Position numbers and translations under genes: made by a program
In this document: positions 42,060 to 51,031 of the stretch, piece by piece
Layout: each line of letters begins with the position of its first letter
Numbering within the stretch: position 1 is the stretch's first letter
The notes under the pieces: model-generated
Databases searched by the model: none
What the model was told of the DNA's origin: nothing
Seen by the model: only the letters and a program-made list of their open reading frames with translations
Assembly (NCBI RefSeq): GCF_028532485.1
Contig: NZ_CP116942.1
Coordinates: forward strand, 2,542,001-2,606,000
DNA: 64,000 bases
From: Iamia majanohamensis
GTDB lineage: Bacteria; Actinomycetota; Acidimicrobiia; Acidimicrobiales; Iamiaceae
Direction of reading: 5' to 3'

Positions 42060-42560
42060 ATGGACGTGATCGACGTGATCGTGGAGATCCCCCGCGGCAG
42101 CCGCAACAAGTACGAGCTCGACCACGCCAGCGGGCGCATCCGCCTCGACCGGCGCCTGTTCTCGGCCACCGTGTACCCGGCCGAGTACGGCTTCGTCGAC
42201 GACACCCTGGGCGAGGACGGCGACCCCCTCGACGCCCTCGTCGTCATGGACGAGCCCACCTTCCCGGGCTGCGTCATCGGCGCCCGCCCGGTCGGGGTGT
42301 TCTGGATGGAGGACGACGCCGGGCCCGACGCCAAGGTGATCTGCGTGGTGGCGGGCGACCCCCGCTGGGAGCAGGTGCAGGACATCGACGACCTGCCCGG
42401 CTTCCTCACCCGGGAGATCGAGCACTTCTTCGAGATCTACAAGGCGCTGGAGCCGGGCAAGTGGGCCGACGTGCGGGGCTTCGAGGGCGTCGACGCCGCC
42501 CTGGCCGAGATCGAGCGCAGCCGCGAGCGGTTCCGCGACGGCGGCGGCCACGGGTCCTGA
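42060..42560 (+). CDS. ppa: Inorganic pyrophosphatase, type I
   Basis: Ppa hydrolyses pyrophosphate to drive biosynthesis. The 166-residue protein is the usual bacterial length. It has IEIPRGSRNKYEL-type motif (VEIPRGSRNKYE) near residue 8, YPAEYGFVDDT, and the signature DGDPLDALVV with the metal-binding aspartates. IDDLP and the KALEPGKWADV segment follow. The ATG at 42060 has CAGGAT ending six bases before it, a poorer -10, so it may also be leaderless. The convergent protease gene lies 45 bases away with a hairpin between. Confidence 0.96.
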   Translation: MDVIDVIVEIPRGSRNKYELDHASGRIRLDRRLFSATVYPAEYGFVDDTLGEDGDPLDALVVMDEPTFPGCVIGARPVGVFWMEDDAGPDAKVICVVAGDPRWEQVQDIDDLPGFLTREIEHFFEIYKALEPGKWADVRGFEGVDAALAEIERSRERFRDGGGHGS

Positions 42561-42578
42561 GCGGGCGCGGCGCGGCCC

Positions 42579-42597
42579 GGGCGGGTCGACCCCGCCC
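42579..42597. terminator. Hairpin between convergent ppa and protease genes
   Basis: GGGCGGG and CCCGCCC pair around a five-base loop (TCGAC). It lies between two converging stop codons and could serve both strands. There is no T-run. Confidence 0.5.
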
Positions 42598-42605
42598 CGG
42601 CGCCC

Positions 42606-44720
42606 TCAGCGGCAGGCGAGGATGATCTCGGTGATCCGGGCCTGCACGGCGGGGTCGGCGGCCCCGTCGGGCGACGTCAGCACGTCGAGCGGGAGGGCCG
42701 AGAGCAGGCCCCCGGCGGCGCAGTCGGCCTGGGTCGCGGTCGCACCGTCCTGGCGCAGGCCGGTCTCCAGCTCGACCCGCACCAGCGGGTAGCCGAGCAG
42801 GTCCTCGCCGGCGTCACCGGTGCCGGTGGCGGCGGCCCCGGGGTCGCAGGAGGTGAGCCGGACCTGGCCGTCGCCGTCCTCCACCGTGGCCCCGCCGCCG
42901 GGCATGGCTCCGGCCCAGCGCCGCGCCGCGGCTCCGAGGGCCTCGGTGTCGGCCGGGGAGTCGCCCACCGCGGCCACCACGGCGCAGACCCTGTCGTCCT
43001 GGCGGTAGGTGACCATGTGGTCCCCGCCCCAGCCCCGGACGACCTCCAGGGCCTGGGCCGGATCGCCCTGCGAGCCGAGCAGGAGGTACCACCCCAGGGG
43101 GCCGAAGGTGTCCTCGTCGATCACCTCGGCCCCGTCGGGCGCGGAGACCGAGACGGAGGCCACGTCGGCCGCCGTCGTGTCGCGGGTGGACGGGAAGAGG
43201 AGCTCGCCCTCGGTGGGCGGGTCGGCCAGCACGCCGTCGATCGCCTCCACCAGCTCGGTCGTGAGCAGCTGGTCCACGAACGCCTCGCCCAGCACGTAGG
43301 GGGCGGCCGAGAGGGTGCGCAGCACCGGGGGGACGGTCTCCTCCAACACCGCCCCGGCCTCGTCGGCCCCGGCGGACGACTCCTCCTCGTAGGCCCGCTG
43401 CTCCTCGGGGGTGAGCCGGGCCTCGACGTAGGCGTCCTCGATGCGCTCGGCGTCGCCCTCGGCCAGGGCCCGCAGCACCTCGGCCTCGTCGAAGGAGGGG
43501 TCGGCCACCCGGGACAGGTCGAAGTGCTGGTCCTGGAGGGTGTGGGTCAGCTCGTGGGCCAGGGTGACCTGCACGGCGGGGGTCAGCTCGGTGCCCCGCA
43601 CGACGACCTCCTGGGCCTCGGGGTCGTAGTAGGCGAGGGTGCCGTCGCCCGCCAGGTCGGCGCCCGCGGCCTCGAGGTCGACCTCACCGCTCACCAGGCC
43701 GAGGGCCCGCAGCAGGCCCACCACCTCCTCGGCCTCCTCCACGTCGGCCTCCTCCTCGAGGGCGGCGGACTCGTCGGCCTGGGCCAGCCAGTCCTCCTCG
43801 GAGAGCATCCGCACCTCGACGGGGTGGTCGAAGGCCAGGTCGCGCTCGTCCTCGACCCACTCGGCGATGGGGGCGACCTCGGGGTCCCAGGTGGCCGGGA
43901 AGGTGGTCGTGGGGGCGGCAGCCGGGGCGCCGGGGTCGTCGCCCCCGAGCACCACCACGCCGGCCGCCACCGCGAGGAGCGCGACGGCGCCCGCGCCCAC
44001 GAGGGCCCACGGGCCCCGCCGGCGCGACGGGGCGGGCGGTGGGGCCTGGGGAGCGGGTGCGGGGCCCCACCAGGCCGCGGGCGGGCCGGTCGGCGGGCCG
44101 CCCGGCGCCGGGAGGCCGGTCGGGGGCGGACCCGAGGGCGGACCCGAGCCCGGGGGTGCCCCCGCGGCGGCGGGCGCCGGTCCCGGCGGGGCCCACGTCG
44201 GGCCCCAGGCCGGGCCGGCGGGGGCCGAGGGCCCGGCGTCGGCCGGCGGGGGCGGCCCGGCCGGGGGCGGCGGGGGCGGCAGCGAGGTCGGACCCGGGGC
44301 GAAGAGGGCCGGGGGCGGGGGCTGCGGGCCCCCGGCCGGGGCCGACCCGGTGAGGGGCGCCCCGGCCGGCGAGGGGGCCGGGGGCACGGCCTGGTGCCCG
44401 GTGGCGGGAGGCTCGGGGGCCGGCGCGGCGCCGGGCGCCGGCCCGTCGGGGGCGGTCACCGGTCCCCGGGCCCACCCGGGCGACCACGCCGGCCCGGCCC
44501 CCTCGGGCGGCCCCCCGGCGGGGGTGGCCGACGCGACGTCGGCCGGGGCGGGGGGCGGCGGGGCCGGGGCCCGGCGGTCCACCGGCGGCTCCACCGGGGC
44601 GAAGGGGTTGCGGACCTCGTCCTCGAGGGGACGGGAGAGCCGCGGCGGGGCACCGTCGGTCCGTCCCTGCCGGGGTCCGTCCGCCGTCCCGCCGGACCCG
44701 GTCGGGTCAGTGGGTGTCAC
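42606..44720 (-). CDS. Membrane-anchored HEXXH metallopeptidase-like protein with long Pro-rich N-terminus
   Basis: The 704-residue protein has a roughly 235-residue Pro/Gly/Ala-rich, probably disordered, cytoplasmic N-terminus. One membrane helix (about 238-262) and a 440-residue extracytoplasmic part follow. The zinc motif HELTH in VTLAHELTHTLQDQHFDL (about residues 385-401) is the HEXXH signature. A downstream EGDAERIEDAYVEARL segment may hold the third ligand (Glu). A late region has several cysteines. Substrate and family are not clear to me. The GTG at 44720 has a GAGGTGG site immediately upstream at short spacing. Confidence 0.8.
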   Translation of the reverse strand: MTPTDPTGSGGTADGPRQGRTDGAPPRLSRPLEDEVRNPFAPVEPPVDRRAPAPPPPAPADVASATPAGGPPEGAGPAWSPGWARGPVTAPDGPAPGAAPAPEPPATGHQAVPPAPSPAGAPLTGSAPAGGPQPPPPALFAPGPTSLPPPPPPAGPPPPADAGPSAPAGPAWGPTWAPPGPAPAAAGAPPGSGPPSGPPPTGLPAPGGPPTGPPAAWWGPAPAPQAPPPAPSRRRGPWALVGAGAVALLAVAAGVVVLGGDDPGAPAAAPTTTFPATWDPEVAPIAEWVEDERDLAFDHPVEVRMLSEEDWLAQADESAALEEEADVEEAEEVVGLLRALGLVSGEVDLEAAGADLAGDGTLAYYDPEAQEVVVRGTELTPAVQVTLAHELTHTLQDQHFDLSRVADPSFDEAEVLRALAEGDAERIEDAYVEARLTPEEQRAYEEESSAGADEAGAVLEETVPPVLRTLSAAPYVLGEAFVDQLLTTELVEAIDGVLADPPTEGELLFPSTRDTTAADVASVSVSAPDGAEVIDEDTFGPLGWYLLLGSQGDPAQALEVVRGWGGDHMVTYRQDDRVCAVVAAVGDSPADTEALGAAARRWAGAMPGGGATVEDGDGQVRLTSCDPGAAATGTGDAGEDLLGYPLVRVELETGLRQDGATATQADCAAGGLLSALPLDVLTSPDGAADPAVQARITEIILACR

Positions 44721-44775
44721 CCACCTCGCATCGGTCGCAGGGGCCCGACGTTGAGCGCCCCTCCCCCGGTCGGGG

Positions 44776-45771
44776 TCAGGTCCGCAGGGCGGCCAGGAGG
44801 GCGGCCCCCACGGCCCCGGCCCGGGCGCCGAGACGGGCCGGGACGATCGGCACCCGGGGCCGACGCTCGGCCCCCAGCACCTGGTCCCGCACCCGGGCGC
44901 GGGCCCGGTCGAGGAAGAGGTCGGCGTCGGCCGACACGCCCCCGCCGATGACCACGACCTCGGAGTCGAGGAGGTTCACCAGGTTGGCCAGGCCCAGGCC
45001 GAGCCAGTCGCCGTACTCGTCGAGCACGGCGAGGGCGGGGGCGTCGCCGTCGCGCGCCGCCGCGACCACGTGCTCGCCGGCCACGTCCTCGACGCGGCCA
45101 CCCGCCCGGCCGACGAAGCCGGCATCGGTGGGCGCGTCGCCGCGGGCCACGGCGTCGCGGGCCAGGCGACCGAGCCCCGTCCCCGAGGCGAAGACCTCCC
45201 AGCAGCCGGTGCGGCCGCAGGGGCACGCCGGCCCGCCGGGGTCGACCACCATGTGGCCGGGCTCACCGGCGAAGCCGTAGGCGCCGCGCAGGATCTCGCC
45301 CTTCACCGTCATGCCGGCGCCGATGCCGGTGCCGAGGGTGAGGCACAGCGTGTGGTTGCGGCCCCGGGCCGCCCCCCGCTCGTGCTCGCCCCACGCCGCG
45401 CAGGTGGCGTCGTTGTCGACGACGACGGGGAGCCCGAGGCGCTCCCCCAGCTCCGCGCCCAGGGCGACGCCCTCCACCCCGGGCAGGTTGGGCCCGTACC
45501 GGAACGTGCCGGCCCGGTCGACGAGGCCGGGGGCGCCCAGGCCCACGGCCCGGACGTCGCGCCCGGTGTCGTCGCGGACCTGGGTGCGCAGCCGGTCGGC
45601 CAGGCCGGCCAGCGCGTCGAGGACGGCCCCGGTGCCGTCGGGGGTCGGCACCCGCTCCTCGGCGAGGGGCTCGGAGCCGGAGTGGTCGGGGTCGAGGGCC
45701 AGGCCCAGCACCTTGGTGCCGCCGAGGTCGAGGCCGACGACGACGGGCGCGCCGGGGACGGAGCCGGTCAA
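44776..45771 (-). CDS. ROK family sugar kinase (glucokinase-like), second copy
   Basis: The 331-residue protein has VVGLDLGGTKVLGLAL at the N-terminus, VVDNDATCAAWGEHERGA with the catalytic Asp, and LTLGTGIGAGM. The zinc motif GHMVVDPGGPACPCGRTGCWEVFASG follows, very like polyphosphate/ATP glucokinases of actinobacteria. The start is a TTG whose bases overlap the stop of the upstream baeRF gene (TTGA); no ATG or GTG in frame fits. Sugar phosphorylation, probably glucose, is the likely reaction. Confidence 0.9.
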   Translation of the reverse strand: MTGSVPGAPVVVGLDLGGTKVLGLALDPDHSGSEPLAEERVPTPDGTGAVLDALAGLADRLRTQVRDDTGRDVRAVGLGAPGLVDRAGTFRYGPNLPGVEGVALGAELGERLGLPVVVDNDATCAAWGEHERGAARGRNHTLCLTLGTGIGAGMTVKGEILRGAYGFAGEPGHMVVDPGGPACPCGRTGCWEVFASGTGLGRLARDAVARGDAPTDAGFVGRAGGRVEDVAGEHVVAAARDGDAPALAVLDEYGDWLGLGLANLVNLLDSEVVVIGGGVSADADLFLDRARARVRDQVLGAERRPRVPIVPARLGARAGAVGAALLAALRT

Positions 45772-46880
45772 TACCGGAGCAGGGCGCCGATGCGCCCGTG
45801 CACGTCGAGGTCGGCGTTGGCCACGCAGATCTCCACCTCGGCCCCCTGGGCCAGGGCGTCGTCGATGGCGTCCTCGACCACGTCCTCGACGTGGTGCAGG
45901 GAGGCCGCGTCGTCCCGCTGGGGCCGCACGGCGTGGAGGGCGCCGGTGCGCCGGCAGCGCCACCCCTCCTGCTCGAACTCGTGGGACACGATGAGGTGCT
46001 CGACCCGACGCTCGGCCAGGGCCTCCAGCACCGGGGTGAGCCCGGTGACGGCCCGACCCCCCGAGGCCACGGTGTCGAGGAGGCGGCGGACCAGGTCGGC
46101 CTCCCGCGCCCGCTCGGTGGTCTCCTCGGCGTCGGCCGCCGCCCGCCGGATGGCGTCGAGGGACGCCTGGGGCGTGACCGGCACGCGCCCCCGCAGCCGC
46201 TCCCGCAGGTAGGGGTGGAGGGCGGACTCGAGCTCTCCGGCGAGGTCGTCGGGGCAGCCGATGCACAGGTGCTCGAAGCCGTGCTCCTGGAGCGAGGCGA
46301 AGGCCAGCGCGGCCGCCCCCCGCACGTGCTGGGACGCGACCGCGTCGACGTGGCCCTGCACGCCGCCCCGCTCCCGCTCGCCGCGCGTGTCGTAGTCGCG
46401 GAGGGTCTCGCTGTCGGACTCGGTGGTCTCCACCAGCTCGTCGAGCTCGAAGATGAACATGCGGGTCCGCTTCCGGTCGACCAGGAGGACCCCGAAGCGG
46501 CACTTCTCCTCGGCGATGGCCTCCAGCTGGCCCACCGCGGGCATGTCGTTGACCACGACCCGGCTCCGGACCCGCGCCGGGAGGGCCACCACCTCGAAGA
46601 GGTCGCGCTCCGAGCACGAGAAGAGGGCCAGGGCGCGGACGCGGGACCGGTCGAAGCCGTTGCGGACGTAGCCCTCGATGCGGTCGAGGTCGGCGTGCAC
46701 CGACGGGGTGCCGTTGGCCCGGGACCGGGCCGACCGGAGGACGGTGTCGAGCTCCTGCTCGACGTCGCGCTGGGTGAGCAATCGCCGGCCGTCCACGTCC
46801 AGGTAGCAGGTGGTGACCGGGACCCCCTCGGTCCGGAAGCCGGCCAGCGTGCGCAACGTGTCCTCGGTGATCGCGGTCAC
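45768..46880 (-). CDS. eRF1/release-factor-like protein (baeRF family)
   Basis: The 370-residue protein matches the bacterial archaeo-eukaryotic release factor-like group. An N-terminal region with TCYLDVDGRRLLTQRDVEQELD is followed by a beta-rich VVNDMPAVGQLEAI domain, FGVLLVDRKRTRMFIFELDEL, and a C-terminal eRF1 domain 3-like part ending VANADLDVHGRIGALL. The GGQ tripeptide of active eRF1 is absent, so peptide release is not expected. A role in ribosome hibernation or rescue has been proposed for relatives. GGAGG lies four bases before the GTG, and a -10 TACCAT lies further upstream. Confidence 0.82.
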   Translation of the reverse strand: MTAITEDTLRTLAGFRTEGVPVTTCYLDVDGRRLLTQRDVEQELDTVLRSARSRANGTPSVHADLDRIEGYVRNGFDRSRVRALALFSCSERDLFEVVALPARVRSRVVVNDMPAVGQLEAIAEEKCRFGVLLVDRKRTRMFIFELDELVETTESDSETLRDYDTRGERERGGVQGHVDAVASQHVRGAAALAFASLQEHGFEHLCIGCPDDLAGELESALHPYLRERLRGRVPVTPQASLDAIRRAAADAEETTERAREADLVRRLLDTVASGGRAVTGLTPVLEALAERRVEHLIVSHEFEQEGWRCRRTGALHAVRPQRDDAASLHHVEDVVEDAIDDALAQGAEVEICVANADLDVHGRIGALLRY

Positions 46881-46909
46881 AGAACCTCCGTGGGGTCGTC
46901 GGTCGCGCG

Positions 46910-46915
46910 ATGGTA
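46910..46915 (-). promoter_or_regulatory. -10 element (TACCAT) for the baeRF gene
   Basis: It lies 29 bases before the GTG at 46880; the leader carries GGAGG. Confidence 0.4.
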
Positions 46916-46950
46916 CGCACGCCGCGCCGGCCCGCGCTCGGGCACCCGTC

Positions 46951-46977
46951 CCCCGGGTGGGGTGGGACGACCCGGGG
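46951..46977 (-). terminator. Hairpin directly after the SMC-like gene
   Basis: CCCCGGGT and ACCCGGGG form an eight-base-pair stem with an 11-base loop. It begins one base after the stop codon of the gene at 46978-49461. There is no T-run. Confidence 0.5.
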
Positions 46978-49461
46978 TCAGGTCGGGGCGCCGGCGTCGA
47001 GCAGGTGGGCGTCGACCGGCGCGGCGGCGTCGGCGTCGACCCCGTCCAGCCAGCGCGCCACCTCCGGGCGCTCGGTGACCAGGACGACCTGGACGGCGGC
47101 GGAGGGACCGACCAGCGCCTCGCAGACCCGGACGACGCCGTCGCCGTCGAGGGGCCCGAAGGGTTCGTCGAGCACCAGCGGCGTGGGGCCGGGGCCACCG
47201 GGGGCGGCGGCGTCGCGCTGGGAGGCGAGGCGGGCCAGCACCTGCCAGACGAGGACGTCGACGTCGACCTCCTCGTCGTCACCCGTGCCCGCCGCGGCCC
47301 GCTGGGACCGGACGTCCTCCAGGCCGGCCAGGTCGGCCCGGGCCAGGGCGACGCGGGCCTCGGCCCGACCGAGCACGGCATCGACGTCGCCCTCGGCCCG
47401 GTCGGGCAGGAGGTGGGACACGGCCACGTCGAGGGCCGTCTGGGCGTCCCGGGCCTCGGCCTCCAGGTCGGTCAGGTCCACGTCGACCGCGGGTGGGGTC
47501 CCGGGCCGGGCGGTGGCGTCGGTGGTCGCTGCGACCACGGCGGCCCACGCCTGCTCGGCGGCGTCGCGCTCGGCGGCGGCCCGCGCCACCTCGTCGCGGT
47601 CGTGGGCCACGCGCTCCTCGGCCGCGGCGACGGCGCCGGCCACCGCGCTGGCCTGCTCGACCTCGGCCCGCAGGGCGTCGCGCCGGCGCACCAGGGCGGC
47701 GCGGGCGGCCCGGGCCCCGTCGGCCGCGTCGAGCCGGGCCAGGTGGTCCTCGACCTCGACCCGCTCGGCCGCCAGGGCAGCGCGCCGGGACGCGGCCCCC
47801 TCCTGCTGGGCCAGCCAGGCCCGGGCCCGCGCCAGCACCTCGTCGCGGGAGAGGACCTCGCCCAGGGGCAGGCCCGCCTCGTCGAGCGCCAGCCGCAGGT
47901 CCGAGATGGGGTCGGTGGCGATCCGGTCCCGGAGGTGGGCGGCGACGTCCTCCCGGGGCTCCTCGCCCAGCAGCTCGGCGGCCCGGGCCCGCAGGGCGTC
48001 GAGGGTGGCGGCCATGCGACCCCGGGCCGCGTCGGCGTCCCAGGACGGCGCCGCCACCGCCGTCGACGCCACCTCGGCCTCGGCCTCCGCCGCGGCCAGC
48101 TGGGCCTCGGCCTCGGCCAGGCCCCGCCGGGCGTTGTCGACGTCGAGGGTGGAGGGCAGGCCCGCGGCCCGCCCCGACATCATGAACTCGGTGTAGCTGG
48201 CGAAGCCGAGGCGACCGAGGATCTCGCGCTCGGCCAGCTGGGCGTCCTCCAGGCGGCGGCGGGCCTTGCCCACGCCGATGCGGCGCTCGCTCCCCTCCCA
48301 CGCGGCCAGCACCTCGGCGTGGGCGGCCTCGAGGGCCTCCACGTCGGTGGGGTCGAGGCCGGTGGACGAGCTGGCCTGGGCCAGGTCCCGCCGGGCCACC
48401 TCGACGCGGTCGCGCGCCCGCCGGACGCGGTCGGCCGCCTCGGCCGGGCCCGTGGCCGCGCCGTCGGCCGGCGACCGGGAGAACATGCTCGCTGCGGGCG
48501 GGCGGGGGGCCGCCTCCTCGTCGGCGACGAGGTCACGCACCCGCTCCCACTCCACCGCCACCTGGGCCGCCTCCACCGCGGCGATGCCCGAGCTCACCTC
48601 GGCGTCGGACAGCGCGCCGGCGACCCGGTCCGTGGGGGCCAGGGAGATCTGCTCGATGTCGTGGGTGATGCGGGCCCGGCGCTCGGTCGCGGCCCGACGC
48701 TCCTCGGGCGTGGCCGCCGTCGGGTCGGGTGCGTGCGCCAGCTCGGACTCGACCGTCGCCAGCTCGTCGCGCAGGCCGGCGGCGGGCTCCGTCGCGGGGC
48801 CGGCGGCGCGGGCCGCCTCCAGGCGCTCCTCGGCCTCGTCCCGGGCGGCGACGGCGGCGTCGTGGGCGGCGCGGGCCGCCTCGAGGCGCTCCTCGGCGGC
48901 CGCCCGGAGGGCGGAGGTGTCGACGGCCCGGGGCCCGGCGTCGGGCGCGGGGGCGCTGGCCGCGTCGGCGGCCCGACGGCGGGCGCCCCGCAGGGCGGAG
49001 GCGGCCTCGGCCCGGGCCCGCCAGCCCTCGGCCACGCGGGTGGTGCGGGCGGTGTGGGCCGCGGCCCAGGCCTCCCGCGCCCGAGCCAGGTCGGCCTCGG
49101 CCTCGGCCAGGGCGGCGGCCGCGGCGTCGGCCTCGGCCTCCAGGGCGCGGGCCCGGGCCGCGCCCAGGGCGCGGGTGGGGCCGATCAGGTCGGCGTGGGT
49201 GCGGGGCGTGGACGGGACCAGGCCCGGTGCCCGCTCGGCGATGTCCTCCAGCGGGAGGGTGGTGCCGTCGACGAGGACCTCGCCCCCGAGCCCGGCGGCG
49301 GCCAGCTCGGGACCGCTGATGCGGGCCCGGACGAGGGCGTCGATGGCGGCCCGCAGCGGCGCCGCCACCTCCGGCGGGACGCCGTGGACCACGGTGAGGC
49401 GCGGGTGGAGCACGGCCGCCCAGGGGCGGGGGCTGGAGCCGGAGAGGCGGAGGATCTGCAC
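46978..49461 (-). CDS. SMC/RecN-like coiled-coil protein lacking a Walker A motif
   Basis: The 827-residue protein starts MQILRLSGSSPRPWAAVLHPRLTVVHG, the usual first strand of SMC/RecN-type ATPases. Where the P-loop should be it reads HGVPPEVAAPL, without GKS/T. The middle 600 residues are Ala/Glu/Arg-rich heptads, a long coiled coil with a probable hinge, with no CxxC zinc hook. Near the C-terminus is an intact Walker B and D-loop, TPLVLDEPFGPLDGDG, but no LSGGE signature before it. It could be a non-hydrolysing structural relative. It is followed by a hairpin and preceded by a 107-residue acidic gene and an ArsA-type ATPase gene. Confidence 0.8.
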   Translation of the reverse strand: MQILRLSGSSPRPWAAVLHPRLTVVHGVPPEVAAPLRAAIDALVRARISGPELAAAGLGGEVLVDGTTLPLEDIAERAPGLVPSTPRTHADLIGPTRALGAARARALEAEADAAAAALAEAEADLARAREAWAAAHTARTTRVAEGWRARAEAASALRGARRRAADAASAPAPDAGPRAVDTSALRAAAEERLEAARAAHDAAVAARDEAEERLEAARAAGPATEPAAGLRDELATVESELAHAPDPTAATPEERRAATERRARITHDIEQISLAPTDRVAGALSDAEVSSGIAAVEAAQVAVEWERVRDLVADEEAAPRPPAASMFSRSPADGAATGPAEAADRVRRARDRVEVARRDLAQASSSTGLDPTDVEALEAAHAEVLAAWEGSERRIGVGKARRRLEDAQLAEREILGRLGFASYTEFMMSGRAAGLPSTLDVDNARRGLAEAEAQLAAAEAEAEVASTAVAAPSWDADAARGRMAATLDALRARAAELLGEEPREDVAAHLRDRIATDPISDLRLALDEAGLPLGEVLSRDEVLARARAWLAQQEGAASRRAALAAERVEVEDHLARLDAADGARAARAALVRRRDALRAEVEQASAVAGAVAAAEERVAHDRDEVARAAAERDAAEQAWAAVVAATTDATARPGTPPAVDVDLTDLEAEARDAQTALDVAVSHLLPDRAEGDVDAVLGRAEARVALARADLAGLEDVRSQRAAAGTGDDEEVDVDVLVWQVLARLASQRDAAAPGGPGPTPLVLDEPFGPLDGDGVVRVCEALVGPSAAVQVVLVTERPEVARWLDGVDADAAAPVDAHLLDAGAPT

Positions 49462-49470
49462 GGGGTCCCC

Positions 49471-49794
49471 TCAGGCGACCGGGATGCGCTGCACCCCGTC
49501 GCCGTCGTCGTCATCGTCGTCGGGTCGGTGGTCGCGGCCCCCGGTCGGCTCGGCGGCGCGGGCGGCCCGCGTGGCGGCACCGGCGGCGGCGCGCACGACC
49601 GACCCCATGCGCTCGGCCATCTCGGGATCGTCCACCAGTGCCTCCGCGGCGTCGAGGAGGGCTCGGGTGGCCTGGATGGCCTCCCGAGCCGCGGCTTGCA
49701 GGGCACCCACCCCGGGGGGCAGGTGCGCCTCGTCCTCCCCTGATCGGCCCCGTCGGGTGCCTTCTTGAGCCTCGTCGTCGGGTTCGTGGTCCAC
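49471..49794 (-). CDS. Small acidic hypothetical protein, 107 residues
   Basis: The protein has acidic ends and a central helical, Ala-rich region (LQAAAREAIQATRALLDAAEALVDDPEMAERM). It has a run of six aspartates near the C-terminus and no membrane segment. The GTG starts nine bases after the ArsA-type gene and the stop is nine bases before the SMC-like gene, so it is probably part of that operon. Not recognised. Confidence 0.65.
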   Translation of the reverse strand: MDHEPDDEAQEGTRRGRSGEDEAHLPPGVGALQAAAREAIQATRALLDAAEALVDDPEMAERMGSVVRAAAGAATRAARAAEPTGGRDHRPDDDDDDGDGVQRIPVA

Positions 49795-49803
49795 GGTGCC
49801 CCC

Positions 49804-51009
49804 TCAGCCCCGACCGGCGGCGACGGGCTCGGGCCCGAACCGCACGCGCAGCCGGCCCCCGTCGAGGCGGGCCCCGGCGACGGGCCGCCGCTGCAGCGAC
49901 GCGGGCAGCACGAGCGCCCGGCGGTAGGGCCCCACCGCCACGAGCAGCTCGTCGCCGTGGCGCCCCAGCTCGAGGTCGTCGTGCTCGGCGAACGGCAGGT
50001 CGAGCACCAGGGCCGGGCCGTCGCCGTCGTCCTCCAGGCGGAGGGGCTCGCCCTCGTGGAGGCGGTCGGCCGGGTCGCGGTCGCCGTAGACGACGCCGGC
50101 CAGGTCGCGCAGCCGGTCGAGGCCGACGACCTCCTCCTCGGCGAGGGTGGCGCGCAGCACCGGGAGCGGGGCGAACCCCTCCTCGATGGCCACCAGGTGC
50201 TCGGCGTGGAGCTTCTTCCAGCGGTCGAACCAGGGGTCGGACACGTCGTCGGGCAGCAGCCGGTTGGCCACGACGGCATCGACCCCGTAGCCGAAGAGCG
50301 AGAGGTAGGTCGCGGTGCGGCGGGCCTCGGCGATGACCATGCGCTCGGGGTTCACCACCAGGCGCACGCTGGTGCGGGCCGTGTCGGCCAGCACCTCCTT
50401 CACCCCGTCGAGCTGGGCGTAGAAGCGCTCGGCCGAGCCGAACACGCGGTCGCCGGCGACCGGCAGCGAGGTGACCCGGGACAGCACCGGGGCCACGGCC
50501 CGGTGGAGCCGGCGGCTGGTGGGGAAGACCCGCTCCATGTACCAGCGCAGCACGTCGGGCAGGGACAGGAGGCGGATGGTCTCGGCCGTGGGGGCGCAGT
50601 CGACGACGATGACGTCCCAGTCACCGGACTCGGCGTAGGCCTTGATGTCGACCAGGCCGAAGACCTCCTCCAGCCCGGGCAGGAGGGCGAGCTCCTCGGC
50701 CTCCACGCCGTCGACGCCGGACCACTCGAACACGTCGACCAGCCAGCCCCGCAGGTCGCCCCAGGCGTCCTCCATGCGCTCCCGCGCGTCGAGCTGCTGG
50801 CCCCAGAGCCCGTCGACGACCGGCGTGGGCCGGGTGCCGAGGTCGCCCTCGAGCGAGTCGGCGAGGGAGTGGGCCGGGTCGGTGGAGATCACGACCGTGC
50901 GGGCCCCGGCCTCCGCGCAGCGGAGGGCGGTGGCGGCGGCGACGGTGGTCTTGCCCACCCCGCCCTTGCCGGTGAAGAGCAGGGTGCGGCCCGGTCGGGC
51001 CGCCGTCAC
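49804..51009 (-). CDS. ArsA/GET3-family ATPase with C-terminal HSP20-like domain
   Basis: The 401-residue protein has the deviant P-loop FTGKGGVGKTTVAAA, switch I ISTDPAHSLADS, switch II VVDCAPTAETIRLL and LVVNPERMVIAEA. After about residue 310 a beta-rich domain (LDLPFAEHDDLELGR...LVLPASLQRR) matches the HSP20-like domain fused to many actinobacterial ArsA proteins. No arsenic genes are near, so arsenite export is unlikely. Targeting or chaperone roles are possible. The GTG begins 22 bases after the SRPBCC gene. Confidence 0.9.
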   Translation of the reverse strand: MTAARPGRTLLFTGKGGVGKTTVAAATALRCAEAGARTVVISTDPAHSLADSLEGDLGTRPTPVVDGLWGQQLDARERMEDAWGDLRGWLVDVFEWSGVDGVEAEELALLPGLEEVFGLVDIKAYAESGDWDVIVVDCAPTAETIRLLSLPDVLRWYMERVFPTSRRLHRAVAPVLSRVTSLPVAGDRVFGSAERFYAQLDGVKEVLADTARTSVRLVVNPERMVIAEARRTATYLSLFGYGVDAVVANRLLPDDVSDPWFDRWKKLHAEHLVAIEEGFAPLPVLRATLAEEEVVGLDRLRDLAGVVYGDRDPADRLHEGEPLRLEDDGDGPALVLDLPFAEHDDLELGRHGDELLVAVGPYRRALVLPASLQRRPVAGARLDGGRLRVRFGPEPVAAGRG

Positions 51010-51031
51010 CGGGTCGGCTCCGGGGCCGGGG

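Noticed and set aside
45768-46880. Active peptide chain release factor
   Set aside because: The GGQ catalytic tripeptide is absent, so only the release-factor-like fold is claimed.
49804-51009. Arsenite export pump ATPase
   Set aside because: No arsB, arsR or arsC nearby, only one ATPase domain, and a fused HSP20-like domain. The GET3/ArsA-HSP20 label is safer.
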